A stretch of 59,356 bases of DNA from Propionispira raffinosivorans DSM 20765 (GTDB lineage: Bacteria > Bacillota > Negativicutes > Selenomonadales > Selenomonadaceae), in assembly GCF_000381065.1 (NCBI RefSeq), contig NZ_KB905863.1:1-59356 (forward strand), written 5' to 3'. Under the pieces are notes generated by a model, which saw nothing but the letters and a program-made list of their open reading frames with translations, ran no database searches and had not been told where the DNA came from. A program made the translations under genes and the position numbers. Shown in pieces: positions 35,491 to 43,873 of the stretch. Numbering within the stretch: the first letter of the stretch is position 1; every line of letters starts with the position of its first letter.

Positions 35491-36756
35491 ATGGAAATAA
35501 TTAAAAACATAAAAATGGAAGGTAAACATTTTTGGGGCTTTGCTTTTATTAATTTAACATATTTTTCTATTTGGTGCATTGTTGCTTGGTATTTAACTCT
35601 CTGGATGAGTGAAGTTGCTAATTTGGATAGTGGATTTTCAGGAATAGTATTTTCAACAATGGCAGCAGCCTCATTAATTTTTCAACCGTTTTTAGGTATG
35701 ATTTCAGATAAATTGCTATTTAGAAAAACTTTAATTCTAACGATTTCTATTTCAGCAATTTTTATTGGTCCATATTTCCAATGGGCATTTATTCCACTGT
35801 TAGGTATTAATAAATTTTTAGTGACCATATTTACAGGAATTTTTCTTGGTTTTGTTTTAAATGGTGGTTCTTCTGTTGTGGAGCAATATGTACAGCGATC
35901 TGCATTAGCTAATAAATTTGAATATGGTCATGCCAGAATGGGTGGTTCTGTTGCGGCAATGCTTTCTACATTAATAGCTGGTCGTTTATTTATTTGGCAA
36001 CCATATGCTATATTTTGGGCAGGTTCATTTTTTGGTGTTATTATGACACTTATTCTTATATTTAGTGCAAAAGTTAATTTGAAAAATGCTTCTCTAGTAG
36101 GAGATACTTCTAATTCTATTGAAATTAAACAAGTTTTACAAGTTTTTAAATTAAAAAATTTTTGGGCGCTATCTTTATTTTTTATGGGAAGTGCCGCTAT
36201 TTATGATGTAGTTGATCAACAGTTTATTGTTTTTTTTAGAACTTTTTTTGATACAACGGATCAAGCTACTTTAGTTTATAGTTATGTTGGTTCATTTAAT
36301 AGTATACTCGAATTTATATTAATGATTCCTATGCCATATATTATTAACAAAATTGGAGCAAAAAATGGTTTGATTCTTGCCGGCTTTGTAGCTGCTGCTA
36401 GAACTATTGGGAGTGCGTTTGCACCAAATTGGTGGATTGTTATTTTATTCCGCTTATTGGCAGGATTAGAGATGCCCCTAATTCTTGTTTCAATTACAAA
36501 ATATATTGCCGGAACATTTGACATGCGTTTATATGCAACAATATACGTACTTTCTGCTAATTTTGCAAAACAAATATCAGTCTTTATTCTGTCTGCAATT
36601 GCTGGTAATTTGTATGATATAATTGGATTTCAAAGAGCATATCTATTCATGGGAGTAGCTATATTAGCGATAACTTTCATTACGATGTTTACTCTAAAAA
36701 ATGAAAAAGATTATACTGATAATACAGTTATTTTAAAAAATGAGTATGATAATTAA
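35491..36756 (+). CDS. LacY-like MFS oligosaccharide/proton symporter
   Basis: The 421-residue permease has 12 membrane helices. The LacY-type N-terminus (FAFINLTYFSIWCIVAWYL) and GFSGIVFSTMAAASLIFQP are followed by the MFS loop motif GMISDKLLFRKT. YGHARMGGSVAAM and VVDQQFIVFFRTFFD resemble helices 5 and 8 of the oligosaccharide:H+ symporter family. I choose the ATG at 35491 with GAAAGGA upstream; the frame is open further up. It is 34 bp after the GH42 gene, so the two form an operon: galactoside uptake, then hydrolysis. Confidence 0.85.
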   Translation: MEIIKNIKMEGKHFWGFAFINLTYFSIWCIVAWYLTLWMSEVANLDSGFSGIVFSTMAAASLIFQPFLGMISDKLLFRKTLILTISISAIFIGPYFQWAFIPLLGINKFLVTIFTGIFLGFVLNGGSSVVEQYVQRSALANKFEYGHARMGGSVAAMLSTLIAGRLFIWQPYAIFWAGSFFGVIMTLILIFSAKVNLKNASLVGDTSNSIEIKQVLQVFKLKNFWALSLFFMGSAAIYDVVDQQFIVFFRTFFDTTDQATLVYSYVGSFNSILEFILMIPMPYIINKIGAKNGLILAGFVAAARTIGSAFAPNWWIVILFRLLAGLEMPLILVSITKYIAGTFDMRLYATIYVLSANFAKQISVFILSAIAGNLYDIIGFQRAYLFMGVAILAITFITMFTLKNEKDYTDNTVILKNEYDN

Positions 36757-37021
36757 TAGCGATAATAAATATGATTACAAGGGGCTGCCACATGTTGATT
36801 ATAGTGATTTCCTTGTCAAGAGATAAAAATGAGCTTTTTATAATGAATCTGATGATTCATGCAGACCATTCAGCATAAGCTAGCTATATTTTCGGATAGT
36901 AAGCTTTGGCTGGTGGAATGTGACTAAAAAGCCTGTTTTAAAAAGTATATATTGATAAATGCCCGAAATTAGGTTAAAATTGCGTTTTTAAAAGTTTTAT
37001 TATGAATTTATAAATGTTTGT
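36757..37021. other. Intergenic stretch with no recognisable feature
   Basis: AT-rich sequence after the permease gene. I see no open frame of note, RNA or repeat before the terminator at 37022. Confidence 0.4.
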
Positions 37022-37066
37022 AAACACTCCTACTATACTAGAAATAGGTATCATAGGAGTGTTTTT
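37022..37066. terminator. Intrinsic terminator downstream of the sugar locus
   Basis: Arms AAACACTCCTA (37022-37032) and TAGGAGTGTTT (37054-37064) pair perfectly over 11 bp, with further CTAT/ATAG pairing inside, and end in TTTTT (37062-37066). It is about 270 bp after the permease stop. Confidence 0.7.
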
Positions 37067-37296
37067 CTGTTTTTAGCGTCAAACTCATTCGAATGATGGT
37101 AAAAGTTTGACGTGTGCCTCATTTTGGAAAATGAAGTGTATCAGGATGAATTATCAGGAAATTCAGGATAATTCATAACGTGAGCAAATGATTAAGTTCT
37201 CAAATGAATAGAACATTATAGGCTGAGATGATTTTTGTAGTTGCCTAATATCTCCAAGAGCCCCGTGGAGAACCAAACAGCGTAGTGGAGGCTTTT

Positions 37297-37761
37297 ATGA
37301 GTAAGATTGCATATATTCGCGTAAGTAGTAAAAATCAAAATGTCGGTCGTCGGCATCAGGCACTATCATCTTATAAAATAGATTGTTTCTTTGAGGAGAA
37401 AATCAGTGGAAAAGATATGAACCGACCGGAGCTCAAGGGGATGATGGATTGGGTACGTGAAGGTGATACGGTTTATGTTGAAAGTTTCAGTCGGCTTGCT
37501 AGGGTATGCTGTATCTGTTAAAAATTATCGATGTGTTGTTGAAAAAAAGGTCGGGTTTATTAGCTTGAAAGAATCCATTGGCAGAAGGACGGGCGTATGG
37601 ACGACCCAGAATTGATATCGATGAGATATTCATACGTGTATAAGCAGTGGCGAGAAAAAGAAATAACGGCTGTTGAAGCTATGAGGGTGGTTGGAATGAA
37701 GAAAAATACATGGTACAACCGGGTGAAAGAATACGAGGCAGATATTACTTTAAAGAAATAA
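37297..37761 (+). pseudogene. Decayed serine resolvase/invertase
   Basis: The N-terminus is intact: MSKIAYIRVSSKNQNVGRR contains the catalytic Ser, and EKISGKDMNRPELKGM and VYVESFSRLAR follow as in small serine resolvases. A stop at about 37519 ends the frame early. The remaining catalytic and helix-turn-helix segments continue in other frames with an internal deletion: KIIDVLLKKKVGFISLKES, then GRPRIDIDEIFIRVYKQW and AVEAMRVVGMKKNTWYNRV, ending at 37761. GTGGAGG precedes the ATG at 37297. Resolvases of this kind come from Tn3-like transposons or plasmids; this one can no longer work. Confidence 0.82.
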
Positions 37762-37864
37762 TCAGGATATTAAATGTTCTCTATCGAAAGGCTTGATCGA
37801 AACAAGTGGCTTACTTTTTCGTTAAGGCGCAAATAAGGCGCATCTCCTTAATTTTGGACAAAAA

Positions 37865-37891
37865 AAAGCCTCCGAAAACCTCGGAGGCTTT
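37865..37891 (-). terminator. Terminator of the former tRNA-Thr gene
   Basis: A perfect 11-bp stem AAAGCCTCCGA/TCGGAGGCTTT with a 5-nt loop, followed on the minus strand by eight T in total. It lies nine bases after the CCA end of the tRNA fragment, where a tRNA terminator is expected. Confidence 0.7.
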
Positions 37892-37899
37892 GATAACAC

Positions 37900-37944
37900 T
37901 GGAGCTGATGATAGGAATTGAACCTACGACCTACTCATTACGAA
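37900..37944 (-). pseudogene. 3' half of a tRNA-Thr (anticodon CGU) gene, probable attachment-site scar
   Basis: Read on the minus strand from 37944, the sequence has the anticodon loop TTCGTAA, the 3' anticodon stem TGAGT, the variable loop AGGTC and the T-arm GTAGG-TTCAATT-CCTAT. The 3' acceptor strand CATCAGC, discriminator T and encoded CCA follow (37900-37902). Upstream of the loop the 5' half (D-arm, 5' acceptor) is missing, and the anticodon stem no longer pairs well. Integrases of ICEs and phages use exactly such 3' tRNA halves as att sites. The interval 37945-38205 has no other feature I can support. Confidence 0.7.
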
Positions 37945-38205
37945 TAGTACTTATAAATATTTTAATGCTTTTAAAAGTGTTTGAATCTTTCTTTTTCTTT
38001 CTTTGGAGTAAGAATCCCTTCCATATAATTCAGAATAGTCATGATATAGTCATTCACATCTACTATGGGGTGTATGTGATGCTATTAAGTTTAAAAACAA
38101 TATTAAAATTTTTCAAACTGTATTGTAACTATACTTTTTGTTTTATAGTAGAATTATGATAAAGATACATATTGTATACCTTAATACGGGGGAAGGGGAT
38201 CCAGC

Positions 38206-39033
38206 GTGGAATTTTTAATTTCAATTAGTGAAATGGCTAAGTTACATGGATTAACACGGCAAGCTCTAATTTATTATGATGAAATCAATTTATTTAAACC
38301 AGTAAAAGTTGATGAGAATGGTTATCGCTATTATAGTAAACGTCAGATTCCTTATTTGCGCGAAATTTGTTTTTTAAAATCTTTGGGAATTAGTTTAAAA
38401 GAAATTGTGAACCATTTTCATGATCGTTCCCCTGAAAAGGAAATTGTGTTGTTGCACAAACAAAAGGAAGACGTTTTACATGAGATTGCTAGGTTAAATA
38501 AAATTCGGGAATCTATAAATCAAAGGCTCAACATTTATGAGGAGGCAGTAGATGCTGATGCCATGCAGATGCAAGAACCGTTTATCCGTTCTATTGTGGC
38601 AAGACAGGCAGTTTTTAAAGAATATGTTCAGCCTATTAATAAAGAAAACCTTCATATAACTTTGATGGGGTTGTGGCGAGAAATTTTTAAAAAAGAAATG
38701 GTACCGTCTAGTGGTTTTGGTTCAATAATAAAAAAAGAAGCAATTTTATCAAGGAATCATTTAAAAGGAGCTGGTAGTTGTATTTTTTTGTCGCAATGGA
38801 GTACAGAGCATTTGAATACAATAGCGCTTCCAACGGCTGATTACGCTTGTATGTACAAATATGGTATGCCATATGATGTGATACATGTAGAAAACCTTCT
38901 GGACTGGATTGGAAAAAATGGGTATAGACTTGTGGGAGATATCGTTGATGTTTGCCTGTTGGACACAACTTTTTATAAGGAGCAGAAAGCTCTTGATTTC
39001 TGTATGTTACAGGCGCCTGTGAAATTGCGATAA
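38206..39033 (+). CDS. MerR-family regulator of the phenolic-acid decarboxylase cassette
   Basis: The 275-residue protein has a MerR winged helix at residues 5-75 (ISEMAKLHGLTRQALIYYDE, GYRYYSKRQIPYLREI), a dimerisation coiled coil (about 80-115) and a C-terminal GyrI/BmrR-like effector domain (about 120-270). This is the architecture of MerR proteins that sense small organic ligands, without metal-binding Cys. It starts with GTG at 38206. The neighbouring lpdC promoter has the long 19-bp spacer MerR proteins act on, so this is probably the phenolic-acid-responsive activator. Confidence 0.85.
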   Translation: MEFLISISEMAKLHGLTRQALIYYDEINLFKPVKVDENGYRYYSKRQIPYLREICFLKSLGISLKEIVNHFHDRSPEKEIVLLHKQKEDVLHEIARLNKIRESINQRLNIYEEAVDADAMQMQEPFIRSIVARQAVFKEYVQPINKENLHITLMGLWREIFKKEMVPSSGFGSIIKKEAILSRNHLKGAGSCIFLSQWSTEHLNTIALPTADYACMYKYGMPYDVIHVENLLDWIGKNGYRLVGDIVDVCLLDTTFYKEQKALDFCMLQAPVKLR

Positions 39034-39060
39034 AGTTTTTCAGAAAAATATAAAAATCTC

Positions 39061-39091
39061 TTGACTGTATGCTTGCTTTATAGATTAGTAT
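39061..39091 (+). promoter_or_regulatory. MerR-type promoter of the lpd operon (19-bp spacer)
   Basis: TTGACT (39061-39066) and TAGTAT (39086-39091) are 19 bp apart, two more than optimal, as in MerR-activated promoters. The dyad CTTGA (39060-39064) and TCAAG (39092-39096) brackets the promoter. The ribosome binding site AGGAGG and the lpdC start follow at 39143-39158. Confidence 0.65.
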
Positions 39092-39157
39092 TCAAGTTGT
39101 TAAGTGTGTTTGAGTAATTTACAGTAAATTATTTAAAACTATTAGGAGGTTTTTATT

Positions 39158-40636
39158 ATGGCAAATGAAGTTATTGATTTAAGATCTGCTCTGGAATTAT
39201 TAAAAACTATACCGGGACAATTGGTTTCTACAGATGTAGAAGTTGATCCGGCAGCCGAATTGGCAGGCGTTTACCGTTATGTTGGGGCAGGCGGAACTGT
39301 GGCTCGTCCAACCAAGCTCGGACCTGCTATGGTTTTCAACAAGGTAAAGGGTCATCCTGGTGCAAGGGTAGTTATTGGTGTGCTTGCTGATCGTAAACGT
39401 GTAGCAACGCTCTTAAATACTAAGCATGAAGAATTAGGTTTAATGCTTCGTAATGCTGTTAAAAATGCTATTCAACCGATTGTTGTTGGCCCTGAAAAAG
39501 CTAAATGTCAAGAAGTGGTTTATAAAGCAACCGATCCTGATTTTGATATTCGTAAAATACTTCCGGCTCCGACCAATACTCCAGAAGATGCTGGTCCGTA
39601 TGTAACGCTTGGTATGTGCTATGCTTCAGACGTAGAAACTGGTGAATCCGATGTCACCATTCATCGTCTTTGCCTCCAATCTAAAGATGAAATTTCCATG
39701 TTCTTTACTCCGGGGGCTCGTCACTTGGGAGCTTTCCGTGAAAAAGCTGAAGCTTTGGGTAAACCGTTGCCTATTTCCATCAGCATCGGTGTCGATCCTG
39801 CAATTGAAATTGCTTCTTGCTTTGAGCCTCCTACGACACCGCTTGGTTTCAATGAATTGTCTATTGCTGGCGCTATTCGTGGCAAAGCAGTAGAACTTGT
39901 TCCTTGTCTGTCAATCAAGGAAAACTGCATCGCAAATGCAGAATATGTAATTGAAGGCGAACTGCTTGTTGATAGACGCATTCGTGAAGACGTTAACTCA
40001 AATACAGGCAAGGCTATGCCCGAATTCCCAGGCTATACCGGTCCTGCTAATCCGGCAATACCGGTAATTAAGGTTAAAACAATTACTACCAGAAAAAAGC
40101 CTATTATGCAAACCTGTATCGGTCCTTCTGAAGAACACGTGAATATGGCGGGTATTCCTACAGAAGCTTCTATTATTGATATGGTGGAACGTGCTATGCC
40201 TGGACGCTTACTGAATGTTTATGCTGCATCTCCAGGTGGCGGTAAATTTCTTGCAGTTCTCCAATTTAAGAAAGGTATTCCTTCGGATGAAGGTCGTCAG
40301 CGCCAGGCTGCGCTTCTTGCTTTCTCTGCTTTTTCTGAATTAAAAGAAGTAATTTTAGTTGATGAAGATGTTGATATTTTCGATATGAATGACGTTATGT
40401 GGGCTATGACGACCCGTATGCAAGGCGATGTTGATATCATTAACATTCCTGGCGTACGCTGTCATCCGCTTGATCCTTCCAACGATGCAAGTTGCAGTTG
40501 GACGATTCGTGATCATGGTATTGCCTGCAAGACCATTTATGACGCAACTGTTCCAATGAAGGAGAAACATCGTTTTGAGCGTGCTAAATTTATGGAAGTC
40601 GATCCTAAAAAATGGTTGCCCGATTTTGAAGCATAA
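39158..40636 (+). CDS. lpdC: UbiD-family gallate/protocatechuate decarboxylase, catalytic subunit (LpdC-like)
   Basis: The 492-residue enzyme closely resembles LpdC of Lactobacillus plantarum over its whole length. Matching stretches are YRYVGAGGTV, ATDPDFDIRK, PAPTNTPEDAGPY, FEPPTTPLGFNELSIAGAIR, GKAMPEFPGY, IGPSEEHVNMAGIPTEASI and ILVDEDVDIFDMNDV. UbiD enzymes use prenylated FMN to remove a ring carboxylate without redox change; LpdC acts on gallate and protocatechuate. The prenyl-FMN is supplied by the UbiX protein two genes downstream. TAGGAGG precedes the ATG. Exact substrate is inferred from similarity. Confidence 0.92.
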   Translation: MANEVIDLRSALELLKTIPGQLVSTDVEVDPAAELAGVYRYVGAGGTVARPTKLGPAMVFNKVKGHPGARVVIGVLADRKRVATLLNTKHEELGLMLRNAVKNAIQPIVVGPEKAKCQEVVYKATDPDFDIRKILPAPTNTPEDAGPYVTLGMCYASDVETGESDVTIHRLCLQSKDEISMFFTPGARHLGAFREKAEALGKPLPISISIGVDPAIEIASCFEPPTTPLGFNELSIAGAIRGKAVELVPCLSIKENCIANAEYVIEGELLVDRRIREDVNSNTGKAMPEFPGYTGPANPAIPVIKVKTITTRKKPIMQTCIGPSEEHVNMAGIPTEASIIDMVERAMPGRLLNVYAASPGGGKFLAVLQFKKGIPSDEGRQRQAALLAFSAFSELKEVILVDEDVDIFDMNDVMWAMTTRMQGDVDIINIPGVRCHPLDPSNDASCSWTIRDHGIACKTIYDATVPMKEKHRFERAKFMEVDPKKWLPDFEA

Positions 40637-40660
40637 TTACAAATAATCACAGAAGGGGCG

Positions 40661-40704
40661 GTTATTCCTTAGCGAAGTATATAGTGTCATCACTAAGGGA
40701 TAGC
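40661..40704 (+). promoter_or_regulatory. Intercistronic stem-loop between lpdC and the transporter gene
   Basis: Twelve-base arms 40661-40672 and 40693-40704 (TTCCTTAG against CTAAGGGA at the core, one G-T wobble) enclose a 20-nt loop. No T-run follows, so it probably stabilises the lpdC message or tunes expression of the downstream genes rather than terminating. Confidence 0.45.
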
Positions 40705-40735
40705 GCGCCTTATTTCTTGTAAGGAGGAAACAACA

Positions 40736-42121
40736 ATGGGAAAAAATAAAGGAATCATCGGCTTCATTCTAGGTATTATTGTAGCGATTGCGATTTACTT
40801 TACTAATATTCAGGGATTGAGCAACGAGGGACATTTGTGCCTGGTCTTTTCTTTAATGACAGTAATTTTTTGGGCTTTTGGTATTGCTCAGCCAGGCTAT
40901 ACATCAGGGCTTTATTTACTCCTTTTAGCTGTATTTAAAGTAGCTCAACCTACTTTGATTTTTTCTACGTGGACCACTTCCATGATGTACCTCATCATTG
41001 GCGCCTATTTAATTGCGACTGCAGTTAAGGAATCTGGGCTTGGCGAAAGAATCGCTTACTGGTACATATCTAAATATGTTACCAATTTTAAGAGTATTAT
41101 CATTTCTATTTTCGCCCTAACTTTCATTTTATCTTTACTTATCCCCCATCCTTGGCCACGTGCTTTTCTAATTATGTCTGTTATGGCCGTAGTTGTTAAA
41201 AGTGCCAATATTCCTCATGAAGATGCGGTAAAAATCGGGTTCACCGTATTTGCTGCTTCCATTCCAGTTTCCATGATTTTCTTAACCGGCGATGCGTCCA
41301 TTAATCCTTTGGCTGCGGCAAGTTGTGCGCCTGAAGCAGTAGGATGGTTGGATTGGTTTAAAATTATGGGTTTGCCTATGATCATAACTAGTCTCATTAC
41401 TATGTTCATGATTATGTACATGTTCAAACCTACTAAAGAAGTTGAAGTGAACAAAGATGAAATCGCACGGCAACGTGCTGAACTTGGTCCTATGACCGGT
41501 AAAGAAAAACGCACTGCATTCTGGGTTGTTCTAGCCATCATTCTTTGGATGACCGATACGATTCATGGTGTTGATATCGGTTGGGTTACCCTTTTCATTG
41601 CAGTTATGATGGCAATGCCAAAAGTTGGTGGCATTCTCACGCCCGGCAGTTGGAATGGTGTGCCTGTACAAACATTGCTCTTCTTAACTGCCGCTGTTGC
41701 TATAGGGCGTGTTGGCGCTGCTACCGGCATGAATGCATGGATTGCTCAAACTTTGTTGCCTAGCACGATTCCGGAAAACATGTTCGTTTTAGCAGCTTTC
41801 ATTACTTTAGTTTCCATTGTTGTTCATCTGTGTTTTGGCAGCGTTATCGCTGTTATGGGTATTGTTATTCCGGCGATGCTAGCTTTTACACAGTCAATGG
41901 GTTTATCGACTATTATTCCGGTTATGATCGCTTATACTGCCATCAATGCCCACTTTATCCTGCCGTTCCATAATTTGGCTATGCTGGTAGGTACCGGTGA
42001 GGAGAACGGTATGTACTCAGAAAAAGAAACCATTAAATTCGGTGTTCCTTTTACGTTGGTGCTTTTTATTATTACTTGCGTTGTAGAAATACCATGGTGG
42101 AAAGTTATCGGTTTGTGGTAA
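40736..42121 (+). CDS. DASS/SLC13-like anion transporter, probable phenolic-acid importer
   Basis: The 461-residue membrane protein has about 12 helices and the divalent anion:Na+ symporter layout. TWTTSMMYLIIGAYLIATAV marks the first repeat. Near the end, FGSVIAVMGIVIPAMLAF and INAHFILPFHNLAMLVGTG form the second substrate-binding repeat. The ribosome binding site AAGGAGG lies 8 bp before the ATG. It sits between lpdC and lpdB, so uptake of the aromatic acid (or exchange for the decarboxylated phenol) is the natural role. Family membership is fairly clear; the substrate is inferred. Confidence 0.8.
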   Translation: MGKNKGIIGFILGIIVAIAIYFTNIQGLSNEGHLCLVFSLMTVIFWAFGIAQPGYTSGLYLLLLAVFKVAQPTLIFSTWTTSMMYLIIGAYLIATAVKESGLGERIAYWYISKYVTNFKSIIISIFALTFILSLLIPHPWPRAFLIMSVMAVVVKSANIPHEDAVKIGFTVFAASIPVSMIFLTGDASINPLAAASCAPEAVGWLDWFKIMGLPMIITSLITMFMIMYMFKPTKEVEVNKDEIARQRAELGPMTGKEKRTAFWVVLAIILWMTDTIHGVDIGWVTLFIAVMMAMPKVGGILTPGSWNGVPVQTLLFLTAAVAIGRVGAATGMNAWIAQTLLPSTIPENMFVLAAFITLVSIVVHLCFGSVIAVMGIVIPAMLAFTQSMGLSTIIPVMIAYTAINAHFILPFHNLAMLVGTGEENGMYSEKETIKFGVPFTLVLFIITCVVEIPWWKVIGLW

Positions 42122-42192
42122 TAGGAAAAAGTAAGTCGTAAAACTTCTTTTTAAAACTTTTAAAGTTTCATTGATTTGAAGGGAGCTAAGTC

Positions 42193-42756
42193 ATGCGATT
42201 AATCGTAGGTATCTCCGGTGCAAGCGGAGTAATTATGGGATATTATATGTTAAAAGCTTTAAAGCAGATCCCCGAAATCGAAGTACACTTAGTGATTACT
42301 GAAGGTGCTACAAAAAACTTCGAGTGCGAAACCGATTTGACTATAAACGAAGTGACAGTTTTGGCAGATGTGGTACATAGTAATATAAATATGGCAGCCA
42401 ATATTTCTAGCGGTTCCTTCAAAACAGCTGGTATGATAATTATTCCTTGCAGTATGAAGACTGTATCTGGCATTGCTTCCGGTTTTGCGACGAATCTTCT
42501 TTTGCGAGTGGCAGACGTATGTATTAAGGAATGCCGTAAGGTAGTCATTGTGCCCCGTGAAATGCCCATGAGTAGAATTCATCTTCGCAATATTAAAGAA
42601 GCTGCTGATTGTGGCTGTATAGTAATCCCCCCCCTGTTAACGTTCTATAATGGCTCAAACTCTGTTGAAAAACAAATCCACCATATTATTGGAAAAATTT
42701 TAATGCAGTTTGACATTGATTATAAAGAATTTGTAGCGTGGGAAGGAGTTGAATAA
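42193..42756 (+). CDS. lpdB: UbiX-family flavin prenyltransferase (LpdB-like)
   Basis: The 187-residue flavoprotein prenylates FMN to make the cofactor for the UbiD-type decarboxylase. The N-terminus IVGISGASGVIMGYYMLKAL, the internal FKTAGMIIIPCSMKTVSGIA and the later VIVPREMPMSRIHLRNI are all standard UbiX signatures for FMN and prenyl-phosphate binding. The length is normal. GAAGGGAG precedes the ATG. It ends one base before the lpdD start. Confidence 0.93.
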   Translation: MRLIVGISGASGVIMGYYMLKALKQIPEIEVHLVITEGATKNFECETDLTINEVTVLADVVHSNINMAANISSGSFKTAGMIIIPCSMKTVSGIASGFATNLLLRVADVCIKECRKVVIVPREMPMSRIHLRNIKEAADCGCIVIPPLLTFYNGSNSVEKQIHHIIGKILMQFDIDYKEFVAWEGVE

Positions 42757-42757
42757 G

Positions 42758-43144
42758 GTGTTTTCTACAAAAATTACTGTTGGTAGCAAGCCCTATGAAA
42801 TTATGGCTGTGCTTACTTTGTGTGGAAAAGATGTCATAGTAACAATTGGAGGGGGAGATACACCACATATAGGAGCTGCGGCTTTAGCTTCATCTAGACC
42901 AAGTTTGAAAGATGATGGAGGGATTTCAGCAACGGCCTCAGTATTGTGCGCCATAGGACATAAGGAAGATGTAATTTCTAGAGAGACAGCACTACGCTTA
43001 GCCAGTAAACTGAATACTACGGTTTTGGTGTCCGTGGGGTTGCATCTCGATAATCCAGTGTCAAACGATATTGAGTTGATGAAAATGAATTTTCAAGAGT
43101 TGATAGACAAAACTGAAGATTGGCTGATAGAAAATAAACGTTAA
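42758..43144 (+). CDS. lpdD: LpdD-like accessory protein of the decarboxylase
   Basis: This 128-residue protein matches the small third subunit found with lpdB/lpdC genes. It has a Gly-rich core IGGGDTPHIGAAALASSRP followed by GGISATASVLCAIGHKED and a helical C-terminus. Such proteins are thought to aid decarboxylase maturation or flavin handling; the biochemical role is not settled. I choose GTG at 42758 because AAGGAG (42743-42748) lies 9 bp upstream. An in-frame TTG at 42749 overlaps the lpdB end too closely to the ribosome binding site. Confidence 0.85.
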   Translation: MFSTKITVGSKPYEIMAVLTLCGKDVIVTIGGGDTPHIGAAALASSRPSLKDDGGISATASVLCAIGHKEDVISRETALRLASKLNTTVLVSVGLHLDNPVSNDIELMKMNFQELIDKTEDWLIENKR

Positions 43145-43256
43145 TTTTCACAAAAACAAAAATGGGCTGTCGCATGAAGTGGTTTTTCATTTCTACGGCG
43201 GCTCCTTTTTTCAGAACAAAACAGTTTTAAATCATTTTTAATATTGAAGGATAAAA

Positions 43257-43306
43257 AAAGACGTACGAAAAAAGCCCACATACTAATGGGTTTTTCGTAC
43301 GTCTTT
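43257..43306. terminator. Bidirectional terminator after the lpd operon
   Basis: The arms 43257-43278 and 43287-43306 (AAAGACGTACGAAAAA against TTTTTCGTACGTCTTT, plus CCCA/TGGG) form a long stem with A- and T-tracts on each side. It closes the lpd operon about 110 bp after the lpdD stop. Confidence 0.8.
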
Positions 43307-43435
43307 GAATGATTGAGCCAACGATAATAAGCAGAGTGCCTAATTTTAAGATATTCACATAATTTTTTTATTGGATAGCCTTTGGTTGAAGATAATTCCT
43401 TGATAGCTATTATAGGCTGTAAGATATTGTACTAA

Positions 43436-43550
43436 AGATAGCGATCCCTCCTCTCTAGTTCCCTTACTTTTTTAAATAGGTCATTCTCCATTTGTAGATC
43501 TGTGTTCATTCGTTCCAACTCTACAATTTTAGCCCTGCTGCTAGAATATA
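43436..43550 (-). pseudogene. Short IS3-type OrfA C-terminal remnant
   Basis: On the minus strand a fragment reads KIVELERMNTDLQMENDLFK followed by KVRELERRDRYL and a stop. This is the leucine-zipper end of an IS3-family OrfA or a similar transposase. No other part of the element is visible. The stretch 43310-43435 next to it has nothing I can name. Confidence 0.45.
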
Positions 43551-43604
43551 AACAGATCAATTTGAAATGAGAAATCTGAAAAATATAGTATAATTGTGAC
43601 TAGC

Positions 43605-43866
43605 GTGAATGGTAACGTTTGGGTTAGAAAGCTCACAAGACAATGTGGAAATCCAAATAGCCTAAGCTTGGACAACTGCTAGGGTAAGAAAGCTACGGAG
43701 AACGTAAAGTGAATCACTGTAAGAATCGTTACGCTGGAGAAAGCGAAATAGGCTGAAAAACGCTTCGACCAAAATGGTGAGAAGTCAAGCACCGGCCAAC
43801 TGGCAAACCAATGCGAATGGATGAAGAACTCCCGGCTTAAAGGTGGCTACTAATGCATCTGCATGA
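43605..43866 (+). ncRNA. HEARO / omega-RNA-like structured RNA without its nuclease gene
   Basis: About 260 nt contain dense helices: a CACA/TGTG hairpin at about 43633-43647 enclosed by TTTGG/CCAAA, a long-range AGCCTA/TAGGCT pair (about 43665 with about 43750), CTTC/GAAG plus ACC/GGT around an AAAA loop (43767-43788), and a GCC/GGC hairpin near 43800. Single-stranded patches such as CTCACAAGAC, GGTAAGAAAGC, GGTGAGAAGTC and GATGAAGAACTCCC are what I remember of the HEARO class, the guide RNAs of IscB/IsrB. A GTGA (43605-43608) at the 5' edge and an ATGA (43863-43866) at the 3' edge match the reported insertion-site preference. A -10 box TATAAT lies at 43589-43594. No IscB/IsrB reading frame follows. 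Confidence 0.5.
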
Positions 43867-43873
43867 TAAACTA

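Noticed and set aside
37806..38159. Plus-strand open frame over the tRNA fragment (with a segment IGIEPTTYSLR)
   Set aside because: This is the well-known spurious translation antisense to a tRNA 3' end; the frame includes the tRNA terminator and has no ribosome binding site.
43605..43866. Cobalamin riboswitch, T-box or group II intron for the structured region
   Set aside because: The conserved B12 box, the T-box AGGGTGG-type sequence and the group II GUGYG start and domain V are not present. The motifs agree better with HEARO RNA.
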